Assembly (NCBI RefSeq): GCF_000214355.1
Contig: NC_015577.1
Location: forward strand, 3,091,389 to 3,155,388
Origin: Leadbettera azotonutricia ZAS-9
GTDB taxonomy: Bacteria; Spirochaetota; Spirochaetia; Treponematales; Breznakiellaceae
Length of the DNA: 64,000 bases
Reading direction: 5' to 3'
The notes under the pieces were generated by a model, which saw only the letters and a list, made by a program, of their open reading frames with translations, was not told the DNA's origin and ran no database searches. Both the position numbers and the translations under genes were made by a program. This document shows, piece after piece, positions 46,869 through 55,790 of the stretch; the stretch's first letter is position 1; each line of letters opens with the position of its first letter.

Positions 46869-49535
46869 TCATAGGCCATTGATAGCCATATCAAGCCAGG
46901 TTGTTCTCTGGGCAAGCCATGTCTTTAAGTAATCTATCTCTCCTCGATAGCTTCCAGTAACAACAACATTAGGATACACATTCATACCTAAAATATCCCA
47001 TTTTTTAAAATTTTGATCTTGGGCTCTCTCTAAGAATCTTACAGACTCATCTATGTGTTGTTGTAATGTAACAATTTCACTTTTTTTGGCATTCCAATGT
47101 TCCTTAACCCGGGAAACAAAATAAGGATCCTCAAATAACCTTGAAACCCATATCGAATACTGTATATAAAACCCTACTGCATACTCACCTGGTTCTCCGA
47201 CAAAGTTGCCTAATGCGACATCAAAATCCCATATGGGTCCCATACAATATTTTTCCCTATCAGAATCGTAATACATAAAAGTACTAAGCCAAAAAGTTGC
47301 ATCGTTATTTTTAGTAATCTCATTAACAAGATACCAATCTACAAATGAATCAATATCTAAATACTTTCTATACCCTTCGTCAGGATCTCTAAAATTATTA
47401 GAATAAAGTATATCCTCAACGTGCTGCACATCTGTCCGTATTTTCTCAAATATCGTTCGTGTATCCCCATTAATTAATTCTTTTAGATTTTCGTCAGGGT
47501 CTGAACAAGTAAACATTACGCCTTTTGTTGTAGTAAAATTAAAAACCTCCCCCAGCCTTGCATCAATTTCTAATATATATCCCCTTTCGGGATTTTCTTT
47601 CGTTATTTCGCTTACATTAACTCTGTTGGCATCTATCTTTATGGCCTCAACAAGTTGATACAGCCCCTGATACTCATCGTTCACATACAACTGAATATGT
47701 CGAAACCGGGGAGTCCAGCGCAATCCATCTTCAAAAATTTTTCCCATTGTTAATGCCACATCGTTGCGAAGTAAAGTTTTGTCCACATAATTAGCCAGTA
47801 AATTCCACCGTTTGTGTTCTGGCATTCCTAATAGCGTCGTTTTTTTTGAGCATTTTAATGCATATGCTTTCTTCGGCCAATCTAGCCACGTTGAATTTCC
47901 CCGTCCCTTAATATCCGTATTGCCTGCCATCATTCCGTTATTATCAAACAATTCATACGACGCCCCTTCAACCCAAATATCTCTTGAGTCTATCGGCCTA
48001 CCACTCGTATCAATTGACATCACCGGAATATCGCTGACAATAAGTTTAAGATTATAAGTCTTTACCGCTTCCGTACCGGTCTTTTCATCTACAGCAATTA
48101 CCGTTATCGCCATAGTGTTTTCTCCAAAGTTCAGGACAAACCTATTGTCTGAATAGGGAACAATGTTATACACCGCGTCCTCGGCATATAACGAGGAACC
48201 GGTTATTGTAACACGGGGGGATTGATCTACCACAAATACGGTATAGTCCGTTATAGCGGCGTCAAAACCGCTCAGAACTTCTGTTCCTTTGCTGTTACGG
48301 ATACTTAAGCTTTTTAGATCCGCGCTGATGGGTATAAATTCTACATTTACCGCTATATTTCCCGCTGGCATGGTAAGAGTATAAATGTTACGATTTTCAC
48401 TGTCGCGGGTAATGTCGGCTTCTTTCCCGTTCCCATAGGTAGCTTTGGGAGAATCAATTTTAAGCCGGTACCCCGCAGCCGCGTCAACGGTCAGGGTCAC
48501 CGGGGTTGCTTCGACTGCTTCGGCCATATTGGCGCTAACCGTTCCATGACTGTCAATACTACTTATTGTGGTAATCGTGAATACTTTAGCTGCCAAGGCA
48601 ATTTGTTCATCCCCGGTAATCCTTAAAACACGTTTTTCCGCTTTACTGATAAGCCTTGTATTATCTTTCCACAGGGTTATCTGAAAATAAACGATTTCGT
48701 AGGAAGCGGGGATTCTCATACTCCACTTGTTATCACTCCCGGTAGTTTCACTTCCTTCTATCAGATTAAGGCAAGCTGCATCACTATACGCTAATACTGT
48801 TTCTGCATGGTATCCATTGGGACTGCTTATATTCACCGTTCCGGCAAGATAGATACCCGCAGCAAAATCACTTTCAGTAAATACTGCATCCAGAGGGGTT
48901 TCCATATTTGAGTAAATATGGGCGATTTCAGTCCTGCCCGCATTTATGCGGCCATTGTCTAACAGAATAGTGACCAGATAATACCCGGCAGGATAGTCAA
49001 GACTACCGGAATTTTCTGCAAGAAGATTGATACTGCGGGGAAGCGCGCTCCCCATGATCGCGGTAATTTTCAGAATCGCCTCTGTAGTTTCACCGGGAAA
49101 CTGTACAGAATAACGGAATGTTCCTTTAGCCGACCCCATTGGGTTATCCAGGATAATGACCACCTCATATTCATTGCCTGCTTCTACGGTTAGACGCCGA
49201 CTACCCTGCGCCGTTTCATAGTCCTCGCCGTTCACCGTTACGAAGCCCTTGGCACTTATGATCCAGTCCCCCGGTTCAAGCGAAACAGTTTCACTGGGGC
49301 CTGATAGATCCGGCAGGGTGATGGCTTCACCGTTCCGGGTAAAGGTATACTCGTATTTTGAAAATGCAGTTTGAGGGAGCAAAGTCCGTTCCCCACTGCC
49401 GGCAACAGTTACACTAACCATGCCCTTCCCGAGCACTTGCGGCACTTCGGGTGACGAAAGCAGGGACCCAGAACAGGCTGCGAAGAGTATGCACAGAGTC
49501 AGGGTAAAAAATATTTGCCGGGCTGCTTTCTTCAT
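46869..49535 (-). CDS. CotH-kinase lipoprotein with N-terminal treponemal lipoprotein module
   Basis: An 888-residue surface or periplasmic lipoprotein. The lipobox is LFAAC (Cys~20). Residues ~25-310 form a module shared with the LTD protein at 51330-53564 (LLPQ..FSKYE, LEPG.W.I.AKGFV, YLAGTV, SDAACL.LI..SETTGSDN). An InlB-like repeat follows (~325-410), then a cadherin-like beta-sandwich (~415-510) and a CotH domain (~515-880). The CotH domain has KGRGNSTWLDWPKKAYALK, FRHIQLYVNDEYQGLYQLVE and MGPIWDFDVALGN. CotH proteins are atypical protein kinases of spore coats and surfaces. The ATG at 49535 lies 1 nt after the DUF4276 stop, so the two are coupled. Confidence 0.88.
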   Translation of the reverse strand: MKKAARQIFFTLTLCILFAACSGSLLSSPEVPQVLGKGMVSVTVAGSGERTLLPQTAFSKYEYTFTRNGEAITLPDLSGPSETVSLEPGDWIISAKGFVTVNGEDYETAQGSRRLTVEAGNEYEVVIILDNPMGSAKGTFRYSVQFPGETTEAILKITAIMGSALPRSINLLAENSGSLDYPAGYYLVTILLDNGRINAGRTEIAHIYSNMETPLDAVFTESDFAAGIYLAGTVNISSPNGYHAETVLAYSDAACLNLIEGSETTGSDNKWSMRIPASYEIVYFQITLWKDNTRLISKAEKRVLRITGDEQIALAAKVFTITTISSIDSHGTVSANMAEAVEATPVTLTVDAAAGYRLKIDSPKATYGNGKEADITRDSENRNIYTLTMPAGNIAVNVEFIPISADLKSLSIRNSKGTEVLSGFDAAITDYTVFVVDQSPRVTITGSSLYAEDAVYNIVPYSDNRFVLNFGENTMAITVIAVDEKTGTEAVKTYNLKLIVSDIPVMSIDTSGRPIDSRDIWVEGASYELFDNNGMMAGNTDIKGRGNSTWLDWPKKAYALKCSKKTTLLGMPEHKRWNLLANYVDKTLLRNDVALTMGKIFEDGLRWTPRFRHIQLYVNDEYQGLYQLVEAIKIDANRVNVSEITKENPERGYILEIDARLGEVFNFTTTKGVMFTCSDPDENLKELINGDTRTIFEKIRTDVQHVEDILYSNNFRDPDEGYRKYLDIDSFVDWYLVNEITKNNDATFWLSTFMYYDSDREKYCMGPIWDFDVALGNFVGEPGEYAVGFYIQYSIWVSRLFEDPYFVSRVKEHWNAKKSEIVTLQQHIDESVRFLERAQDQNFKKWDILGMNVYPNVVVTGSYRGEIDYLKTWLAQRTTWLDMAINGL

Positions 49536-49536
49536 T

Positions 49537-50151
49537 CTATAGGATGATCTTTCCACCACACAGCGAAATAATCGTATTAACAAATGCTTTGAGTTCCGGG
49601 CATTGACTTACCGCTAGGGTCAGATCGTTCTCCCGGAGAATCCGTCCTGCGTCACGCGGTTTGATATAACTGTCTCTGCACTTTCCCTTTTCAAATATCT
49701 CTTTTATGCGTTGAGCCGGCGGCTTGCCATGATTAACCTTCTCTGGTTCTCCACCAGGTGGGCCCATATTATGGCCTGCCAATTTCTGGATAGTCGGCCA
49801 ATATGGCAATAGCCAAGCCTCAAAATCATGCTGCGCGGCGTGGGGATGAAAACGCGGCTCAAGGCCTACCCAAGAATTCATTTTTTTCTTTGCGTCAGCC
49901 GCATCAAGAAAATCAGGTGGGGTACTCCCCGTATACACATCTGTCAGCGCCAACACATGATCAACAGCGGTTTTACCAGCAAGAAGATTTCCCACAACAC
50001 GCTTAAGTTTATCATTTGTCGGTATCCGTCCATCATAGGGAACGGTATCAAGTTTTGGCATTGAACCTGGAATATGAACTTCAAGAAATCTTCTTAAATG
50101 GGGTATAAAAACCTTTTCGGTTTTGCCCTCGACGATAATGGCAATTTTCAC
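49537..50151 (-). CDS. DUF4276 (TOPRIM-like) protein, partner of the adjacent AAA ATPase
   Basis: A 204-residue protein. KIAIIVEGKTEKVFIPHL gives the TOPRIM-type Glu, ALTDVYTG an acidic strand end, and HDFEAWLLP the family HxFEA motif. It matches DUF4276, a compact TOPRIM-like family often next to an OLD-type ATPase. By analogy with split OLD, AbiL and PARIS systems it may be a nuclease controlled by the ATPase; this is inference. The GTG at 50151 overlaps the ATPase stop (GTGA) and has GAGAGGG upstream. A longer form from 50181 lies in the ATPase gene. Confidence 0.82.
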   Translation of the reverse strand: MKIAIIVEGKTEKVFIPHLRRFLEVHIPGSMPKLDTVPYDGRIPTNDKLKRVVGNLLAGKTAVDHVLALTDVYTGSTPPDFLDAADAKKKMNSWVGLEPRFHPHAAQHDFEAWLLPYWPTIQKLAGHNMGPPGGEPEKVNHGKPPAQRIKEIFEKGKCRDSYIKPRDAGRILRENDLTLAVSQCPELKAFVNTIISLCGGKIIL

Positions 50152-51302
50152 GAACGCCCTCTCATCCGTCCCATGCTCCATATTTCATCCAAACTATAAT
50201 CGGCAAGCCATCTGTCCAAATCAAGCGAATCGGCCCGGGCAGCCGTGGTGCAGCCGGATTCATCAATATCCATCACAACCACTTCTTCGGGTTTCAAAAA
50301 CCGGATAAACCTGTCGGAATGGGTTGTGACTATTAACTGGGTCCGCTTTGATGCTTCCCTCATAAGTTCAGAAAGAATATTTAACAGTTCCGGGTGCAAA
50401 CTTACTTCAGGCTCATCAATCATAGTTACGGCTGATAAATCGGAACTTTGAAGCAGGGCTACCATCCAAATAAAACGAAGTGTGCCTTCAGATAATTCAT
50501 GCATATAAATGGGCTTGTTGAAATTCCTATCTTTCCAGGTGATCGTGAGCATCCCTGCAGCGGCCGGCGGAAAGTTTAAATCCTCAAAATCCGGAAACAC
50601 TGCTCTTATGGAATCGGTAATTATATCAAATTTGTCTCTTTCGCTCTCCCGCAGGTAATATAGATATGGCGCGAGATCTCCGCCGTCAGCACCCGGCCCT
50701 GTTGCCGGCTTCATGGACTGTGGAAGTTTTATCGGCGCACGGGGACCAACATCAAGAACATGGTATTGCGAAGCGGTCGCCAAAATTCGCCGCAGTTCTT
50801 CCGATTGCCGGAACATCTTCGGCACCTGTGAAAGTGAAGTTTCCAGGTAGTTATGCTCCCAATCAACAGATACAAGTCCCTTTTTCTCCACTTCATAGTA
50901 ACGGATATCGTTATCTCTTGAATCAATATACCTGAAAGGATCGGGATGATTTGGATGCTGCTGCGAAAGAATTTCTCTGTTTATTGAGTAACCTGTTCCT
51001 TTCGGGACAGTGTGAAACATATATTCCAGGGGATCGTAACCGGGTACATCCATAGCGAGTTGAAACGCTATTTCATCACTTTTGCCACGGGTTAACAGAT
51101 TTGCTATTCCGCCGAATTGTGACAGCGCATTATTTAATTTACCTGCGGCTGAAGCTGACAAGGTTGTAAAAGCGTCAAGAAAAGATGTTTTTCCTACACC
51201 ATTCGCGCCAATAAGTACCATAAAAGGCTGCATCTGCATTTCTAAATTATATAACCGGCGAAAACCGCTTATTTTAAAATGGTTAATTTTATGCAACTTC
51301 AC
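50148..51302 (-). CDS. OLD/AbiL-like AAA ATPase (ABC-type head)
   Basis: A 384-residue SMC/ABC-like ATPase. It has Walker A IGANGVGKTSFLDAF near residues 32-46, signature-like ELSEGTLRFIWMVALL, Walker B VTMIDEPEVSLHPELL and the His switch VTTHSDRFIRFLKPEEV. With the overlapping DUF4276 gene it resembles two-gene abortive-infection modules in which an OLD-type ATPase senses phage and releases a TOPRIM effector. The start is a GTG at 51302 immediately after GAGGAA; the TTG at 51296 has better ribosome-site spacing and is an alternative. It lies 27 nt after the LTD lipoprotein. Confidence 0.85.
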   Translation of the reverse strand: MKLHKINHFKISGFRRLYNLEMQMQPFMVLIGANGVGKTSFLDAFTTLSASAAGKLNNALSQFGGIANLLTRGKSDEIAFQLAMDVPGYDPLEYMFHTVPKGTGYSINREILSQQHPNHPDPFRYIDSRDNDIRYYEVEKKGLVSVDWEHNYLETSLSQVPKMFRQSEELRRILATASQYHVLDVGPRAPIKLPQSMKPATGPGADGGDLAPYLYYLRESERDKFDIITDSIRAVFPDFEDLNFPPAAAGMLTITWKDRNFNKPIYMHELSEGTLRFIWMVALLQSSDLSAVTMIDEPEVSLHPELLNILSELMREASKRTQLIVTTHSDRFIRFLKPEEVVVMDIDESGCTTAARADSLDLDRWLADYSLDEIWSMGRMRGRS

Positions 51303-51329
51303 TTCCTCAATGGTATTTTCATTCTTTAT

Positions 51330-53564
51330 TTATTCGTGTACCGGATTCCAAGGGCCATAAACAGTATTCTTCGGACGATACAAAACCAAATCAGCGTTGC
51401 TAATACCGCTTGCCCGGTAATCTATTGATACAAAGTCGAACGTATTATTATCGGTATCAGTCAAATTCTTCCGCCGCGCCGCCTTCTGTTTGGAGATAAT
51501 TCCAGGGGCAGCGGTTTCATAGCCGTCAATTACATCGCCGTCTGAGGCTGTATTTATCGCGCCAATCATATCGACATAGCCAGTTGCTTTATTACCACTG
51601 CCATCAATGTCAAAAGGATTTGCTACGGTTAGCAAGGAGGTACTCTGCACCAGGCAGACCTTGAAATTGTGGTTATCAATAACTAAATCTGTCAATTCCA
51701 GATCAGCGTCACCATTAGGTAAAACCAGCCGGGCGCCGGTGTTCTGCACTTTACCCAGAATCAGGAAAGAGGCTTTTGAGGGAATACTCCTTCCCGTCAA
51801 ATCAATTTTTGTCCAGTTTGTTCCACCATCGCTATATTGCAGGGAATATTCGGAAAGGTCTATCGCATTATCAGTATTATTATATAATTCGATAAACGAA
51901 CGTGAGACTGCACCGCTGCCATCGCCATACACCTGCAAAATCAGCAGCTTCCCTTCAGGTTCGGGCACTTGATAGACGGGGTTCCATGGGCCATATTCGG
52001 TATTTTTCGGGCTGTAGAATTCCGCTTCCACATTCAATGTACCGCTGGCTCGATAATCTATACCCTCAAAATCTGCCTTGTTGTCATTTGTATCGGTTAG
52101 ATTTTTCCGTCTCGCCGCCTTCTGCTTGGAAATTATTGAAGGAGCATTGGTTTCATAGCCGTCTATAGTATCGTCGTTACTATTTTTTACGCCCAATAAA
52201 TCAATATATCCGGGTACTTTGATCCCACCGCCTATATCAAAAGGATTTGCAACAGTCAGGGGCGCTGTGTTCCCTATAAGTGCAATCTTGAAATTCCGGT
52301 TATCAAAGGCCATACCTTCCCATTCAAGATCAGCCTTATCAGATAAATCCAGCCTGGCGCTCTTGTTTTTCTTCTCTCCTAAAACTAAAAATGATGCTTT
52401 TGCCTTTATGGTTCCGGCTAAGTCCAACACTTGCCAGGCTGTTGCTCCTTCGCCGTACTGCAGTGATGAACCGTCCAGGCTTATATCCGAATCGGTGGTA
52501 TTATACAATTCAACAAATGAGTGGGAGACCGCTCCATCAGTGGCGATACCGGTTCCATAGGCTTGCAGGATCAGTACTCTTCCTTCAAGGTCAATAAAGC
52601 TGAGGTTAATATCATCATTCCCTGCAATGGATACAGACCGGGACTCTGCCGCACTGTAAAGGATGGTCGTTCCGTCTGCATCCGCCAGTTCCACCCTAAA
52701 ATAAAGGGTATCGTAAAATGGATCGGCGGGGATTTTCATATTCCACCCATTATCACTCCCCGTAGTTTCACTATCATCTATAAGGGTAAGACACGCCGCA
52801 TCGCTGTACGCGCGTACATAAATTGAATCAAATGCGGCGGGAACATTGATATGTACCGTTCCGGCAAGATATATTTGCGCGGTAAAATCATCCACAGTAT
52901 ATGCTTCAACTATTTTGGTTTCCATTTTTGGGTAAATATGCACAACTTCGGTTTTGCCTGTGCACAAAACGCCCTTATCCAAGATGATTGTCATAAGATA
53001 ATACCCGGCAGCAAATTCGGTCGTTACCGGAATATTGTTCGCCGGAGTAAAGTTCCGTGGTGTACCGTCAGTATCGGTCAGCGATTTCATGGTGAGCTGC
53101 GCAGTAATGCCGGTTGGAAAGGTCAATTCATATGTAAACCGTCCATTACCGGTTCCTGCAGGGGTATTCAATATTATGGCGACCGGATACTCGACACCAG
53201 CCTCCACAGCTACTGTTTTACTTCCCTGGACCGCTTCATATTCAATACTATCAACCTTTACAAAACCCCTGGCGGTTATCGTCCAGGTCCCCGGCTCAAG
53301 GTCAATCCCCTGTCCGGCGCTATACGATTCTGTAAAAGCGCTTTTTCCTTCCGCTGTAAAAGTAAGTTCATATTTTGAAAACAACGGCTGCGGCAGCAGA
53401 GTCCGTGCCTCGCCATCCGCAGAAATCGTGGGCAGTACCCTGCCCTTTGCGGCTTCTACCGGTACGGAATTATCCAAAATGCCTGAACAACCAATCAACA
53501 TCCACAAATTCAGAATTATACTAACACCGATAAAACTGAAGGGTATTTTTCGATAATTTTTCAT
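51330..53564 (-). CDS. Lipoprotein with two tandem lamin-tail (LTD) domains
   Basis: A 744-residue exported lipoprotein; the signal peptide ends in MLIGC (Cys~26). Residues ~40-325 repeat the N-terminal module of the CotH protein at 46869-49535. Two ~190-residue repeats then follow (~325-545 and ~545-744). Each begins (L/V)LILQ.YG.G and SF(V/I)ELYN.TD, the LTD start, and ends in the near-identical IISKQKAARRKNLTDT and YRASG segments, then YGPWNPV. LTD domains are found on many secreted bacterial proteins, often with CotH. AGGGAG lies 8 nt before the ATG. It follows the DUF5018 lipoprotein by 11 nt. Confidence 0.88.
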   Translation of the reverse strand: MKNYRKIPFSFIGVSIILNLWMLIGCSGILDNSVPVEAAKGRVLPTISADGEARTLLPQPLFSKYELTFTAEGKSAFTESYSAGQGIDLEPGTWTITARGFVKVDSIEYEAVQGSKTVAVEAGVEYPVAIILNTPAGTGNGRFTYELTFPTGITAQLTMKSLTDTDGTPRNFTPANNIPVTTEFAAGYYLMTIILDKGVLCTGKTEVVHIYPKMETKIVEAYTVDDFTAQIYLAGTVHINVPAAFDSIYVRAYSDAACLTLIDDSETTGSDNGWNMKIPADPFYDTLYFRVELADADGTTILYSAAESRSVSIAGNDDINLSFIDLEGRVLILQAYGTGIATDGAVSHSFVELYNTTDSDISLDGSSLQYGEGATAWQVLDLAGTIKAKASFLVLGEKKNKSARLDLSDKADLEWEGMAFDNRNFKIALIGNTAPLTVANPFDIGGGIKVPGYIDLLGVKNSNDDTIDGYETNAPSIISKQKAARRKNLTDTNDNKADFEGIDYRASGTLNVEAEFYSPKNTEYGPWNPVYQVPEPEGKLLILQVYGDGSGAVSRSFIELYNNTDNAIDLSEYSLQYSDGGTNWTKIDLTGRSIPSKASFLILGKVQNTGARLVLPNGDADLELTDLVIDNHNFKVCLVQSTSLLTVANPFDIDGSGNKATGYVDMIGAINTASDGDVIDGYETAAPGIISKQKAARRKNLTDTDNNTFDFVSIDYRASGISNADLVLYRPKNTVYGPWNPVHE

Positions 53565-53575
53565 TTTATAGCTCC

Positions 53576-54235
53576 CTATTCCTGAACTTCAAAGGTAAAC
53601 AGCTTTGAATAAGGAACTATTCCCCGGTACACCACAACAGTTATGGTATGATCTTCCTTAAGAGGATACTCCGCCGACCGTATTGTTATACTATTGGCAG
53701 GATTGGCATTTTTCTTTATTCCGTTGATATACCACTCAACAATCGTATAATTTGCATCATCGACAAACAAGGTCAGGTCTTTGGGTATAGAATCCTTTCC
53801 GCTTCTGGACAATACCGGCTTTGTCCCAACAAACCCTGTAACAAGAATATCCTGATCCTGGGGGCCTGTTATGGTTATGCCAGCCTGTCCTTTAACAATA
53901 ACCGTGACGGTATAGTTTTGTGTCGTTCCATCTTCTGCGGTTAACGTATACTCAACGGGATTGGTAAAGTTTTGTTCGGTTCCCGATAAGGGCAGGAGCG
54001 AAGCCCCGGCAGAAATTGACACAATAGGCGTTAAATGAGCCGCGTCTATTCCGTATGAAACTATCACCCCTACGGTTTTGTCCACATCATTTATGACCCC
54101 ATCATTTTCACCGATTTTAAAAGCAGTCATTGCTTTTTCATTACTTTTGGGATTCACCGGATCTGTGCATCCTAACAGGCTAAAGACAATGCAAACAACC
54201 GCTAATGCAATTGTTAATTTAATGGAATGGTTCAT
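53576..54235 (-). CDS. DUF5018-like lipoprotein
   Basis: A 219-residue lipoprotein with lipobox SLLGC (Cys23). Residues ~35-115 (AMTAFKIGENDGVINDVDKT...VEYTLTAEDGTTQNYTVTV) match the DUF5018 Ig-like domain. The second half is another beta-rich domain (~120-219) without a name I recognise. CGGAGG precedes the ATG with good spacing. It is the first gene of the five-gene leftward set. The 210 nt upstream of it contains nothing I can identify. Confidence 0.85.
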   Translation of the reverse strand: MNHSIKLTIALAVVCIVFSLLGCTDPVNPKSNEKAMTAFKIGENDGVINDVDKTVGVIVSYGIDAAHLTPIVSISAGASLLPLSGTEQNFTNPVEYTLTAEDGTTQNYTVTVIVKGQAGITITGPQDQDILVTGFVGTKPVLSRSGKDSIPKDLTLFVDDANYTIVEWYINGIKKNANPANSITIRSAEYPLKEDHTITVVVYRGIVPYSKLFTFEVQE

Positions 54236-54445
54236 ATTACCTCCGTAAATTGTTCACAAACAGTGCCGATTCCTGCTTTGCCGCGATCCTGTTACTACCG
54301 TTACCGGAAATCAGCCACGCGTCTATCAGATAACTCAAATGGCATGCTATCCCCTGTACCAGTGAAGTGCTATTTTGCTATTCAGCGTACCTTGCACAAT
54401 ACGCAAGAACGTTTTGTGTAACTAAAAAAAGGCGGGGCGCTGCAT

Positions 54446-54751
54446 TCAAAACCAATGAAAAAACTTGGAAATATCTTCGGTTTCATATTCATGGACTATT
54501 TCATTCCGCAGCTCCTTTAGCTCTCTTAATTCAGAAACTGAACCGATAATTCCCCGCTTTTCGGGGGTATAGGTCACTGTGCTTATAAAGGACAGGGCCT
54601 TGGGGGGCATACTCCGTATCTTAAGGGCAATGTCCCTTAATCTGCCCATTGTCCAATACACGCTCAACAATATACGGAGCATACTTTCCATATCCAGGTC
54701 TGCGGGATCGATATCCCAAAAAAAGATAGCTTGAAAATGGGAGATTAATCA
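54446..54751 (-). pseudogene. Decayed small gene with DUF6922-like start and HEPN-like end
   Basis: Directly after the nucleotidyltransferase stop the minus strand reads HFQAIFFWDIDPADLDM. It then shifts frame to KYAPYIVERVLDNGQIKGH, then back to an open stretch ending in LKELRNEIVHEYE and FFHWF. The first two pieces resemble DUF6922 (FWD.D...LD..K....IVERVL). The last carries an R-x4-H motif like HEPN RNases. An 81-codon frame from 54691 is all that remains open. The order suggests a degraded toxin or partner gene of the nucleotidyltransferase system. Confidence 0.55.
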
Positions 54752-55432
54752 TTATTCCCCGCCGCTCATCATCTCATATACAACCCGATCTATATCAGCG
54801 CAAAATGTCTGCCAGGAAGGTTTGCTAATCCAATTAACTTGCTCAAATTCGCTTTCGGGCATGCCTTTAAGAATATCACAAATAACCGGTATTTCAAGAC
54901 CGCCTACTTTTTCCCTGGCTTCGCGAATTATTTCAATCCAATTGACTGATTCATGCAGTGCAATTTCACGTATATCTGCTATATCTTTAGCGGCGAAACG
55001 GAAAAGGGCACCCAACTTATTGGATAGCATATTACGAACGGAATCGATCCTGTCAAAAAGATCCATCTCAATTATATTCCCAAAGTGAGGGACTGTATCA
55101 TTAACAAAATCAAGTTTTAATTCAGCATCCGATTTTTTCCATCGTACCTTAAGGGTAGCAAATGCTTTGTCTTTTAAAAAACCTGTCTCAGTATCCCAGA
55201 AGAAACCATTCTCAGCGAGTCTGCCAAGAATAAGCTTATATTGCTCATCATATTCATCATCATTATTTACAAAAAAATCAAGATCATCCGAATATCGATG
55301 CTTATAGTAGGCTCTGCTGAGAGCCGTACCACCCGTAAGGAAAAATCGTGTTCCGCAGTTCCTTACAGTGTTCAGCACTCCATCCTGTAACGGATACAGG
55401 TTCTCTTCGTAATACTGCGATTGCGAAATCAT
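54752..55432 (-). CDS. AbiEii/AbiGii-like nucleotidyltransferase (toxin family)
   Basis: A 226-residue MNT-fold protein. FFLTGGTALSRAYYKHRYSDDLDFFVN contains the GG-x-DxD-like nucleotidyltransferase site, with Asp-Asp-Leu-Asp. AbiEii-type toxins transfer nucleotides, for example onto tRNA or GTP-dependent targets. The upstream gene overlaps it by 131 nt in another frame and may be its antitoxin or partner. The start ATG at 55432 fits family alignments (YYEENLYPLQDGVL is a conserved lead-in). Confidence 0.82.
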   Translation of the reverse strand: MISQSQYYEENLYPLQDGVLNTVRNCGTRFFLTGGTALSRAYYKHRYSDDLDFFVNNDDEYDEQYKLILGRLAENGFFWDTETGFLKDKAFATLKVRWKKSDAELKLDFVNDTVPHFGNIIEMDLFDRIDSVRNMLSNKLGALFRFAAKDIADIREIALHESVNWIEIIREAREKVGGLEIPVICDILKGMPESEFEQVNWISKPSWQTFCADIDRVVYEMMSGGE

Positions 55433-55694
55433 AACGCCACCTTATGCTTTGAGGCCAAATGCGCTTGGCCAAATCCGGGGTATACAGTTTCTTTATCCTG
55501 TCTACCCCCCATAATGCAACAATAATATGCCAGCTGGTTCTTTGAAGGCAGCGAAGAAACAGGAAATCCTGATCAAAGGGGCCAACTTTTTCTTTTTCCC
55601 CTGCAACCACCGCAAGCATATCCTCCGGGGAAACCTGATAATCCCAATTGAGAGAACGCATCAGCTTTATTTTTTCTTCATGGGTTAACTGCAC
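55302..55694 (-). CDS. Putative partner of the nucleotidyltransferase (unknown family)
   Basis: A 130-residue soluble protein that I do not recognise by name. It starts MQLTHEEKIKLMRSLNWDY and contains a Trp-rich middle (TSWHIIVALWGVDRIKKL). Its last 43 codons overlap the start of the nucleotidyltransferase in a different frame, and both frames read like real protein there. Its promoter region is shared with the divergent ATPase and contains two palindromes. An antitoxin or regulator role is inferred from position only. Confidence 0.65.
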   Translation of the reverse strand: MQLTHEEKIKLMRSLNWDYQVSPEDMLAVVAGEKEKVGPFDQDFLFLRCLQRTSWHIIVALWGVDRIKKLYTPDLAKRIWPQSIRWRYDFAIAVLRREPVSVTGWSAEHCKELRNTIFPYGWYGSQQSLL

Positions 55695-55712
55695 AGTTTA
55701 CAGAAGTCTTTT

Positions 55713-55750
55713 TATGTGTAATTACTCGACATATCGAGTAATTACACATA
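55713..55750. repeat. 17-bp perfect inverted repeat between divergent genes
   Basis: Arms TATGTGTAATTACTCGA (55713-55729) and its complement (55734-55750) flank CATA. The inner ACTCGA..TCGAGT recurs in the palindrome at 55764-55779. It lies 18 nt upstream of the leftward gene and before the -35 of the rightward ATPase, so one regulator could control both. Confidence 0.8.
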
Positions 55751-55756
55751 AGCAGC

Positions 55757-55784
55757 TTGACAAACTCGATATATCGAGTATAAT
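55757..55784 (+). promoter_or_regulatory. ATPase promoter with palindromic spacer
   Basis: TTGACA (55757-55762), 16 nt, TATAAT (55779-55784), 6 nt, then the ATG at 55791. The spacer is filled by the perfect palindrome ACTCGATATATCGAGT (55764-55779), which reaches into the -10. Both hexamers are consensus, so this promoter should be strong unless repressed. Confidence 0.85.
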
Positions 55785-55790
55785 TGTTTT

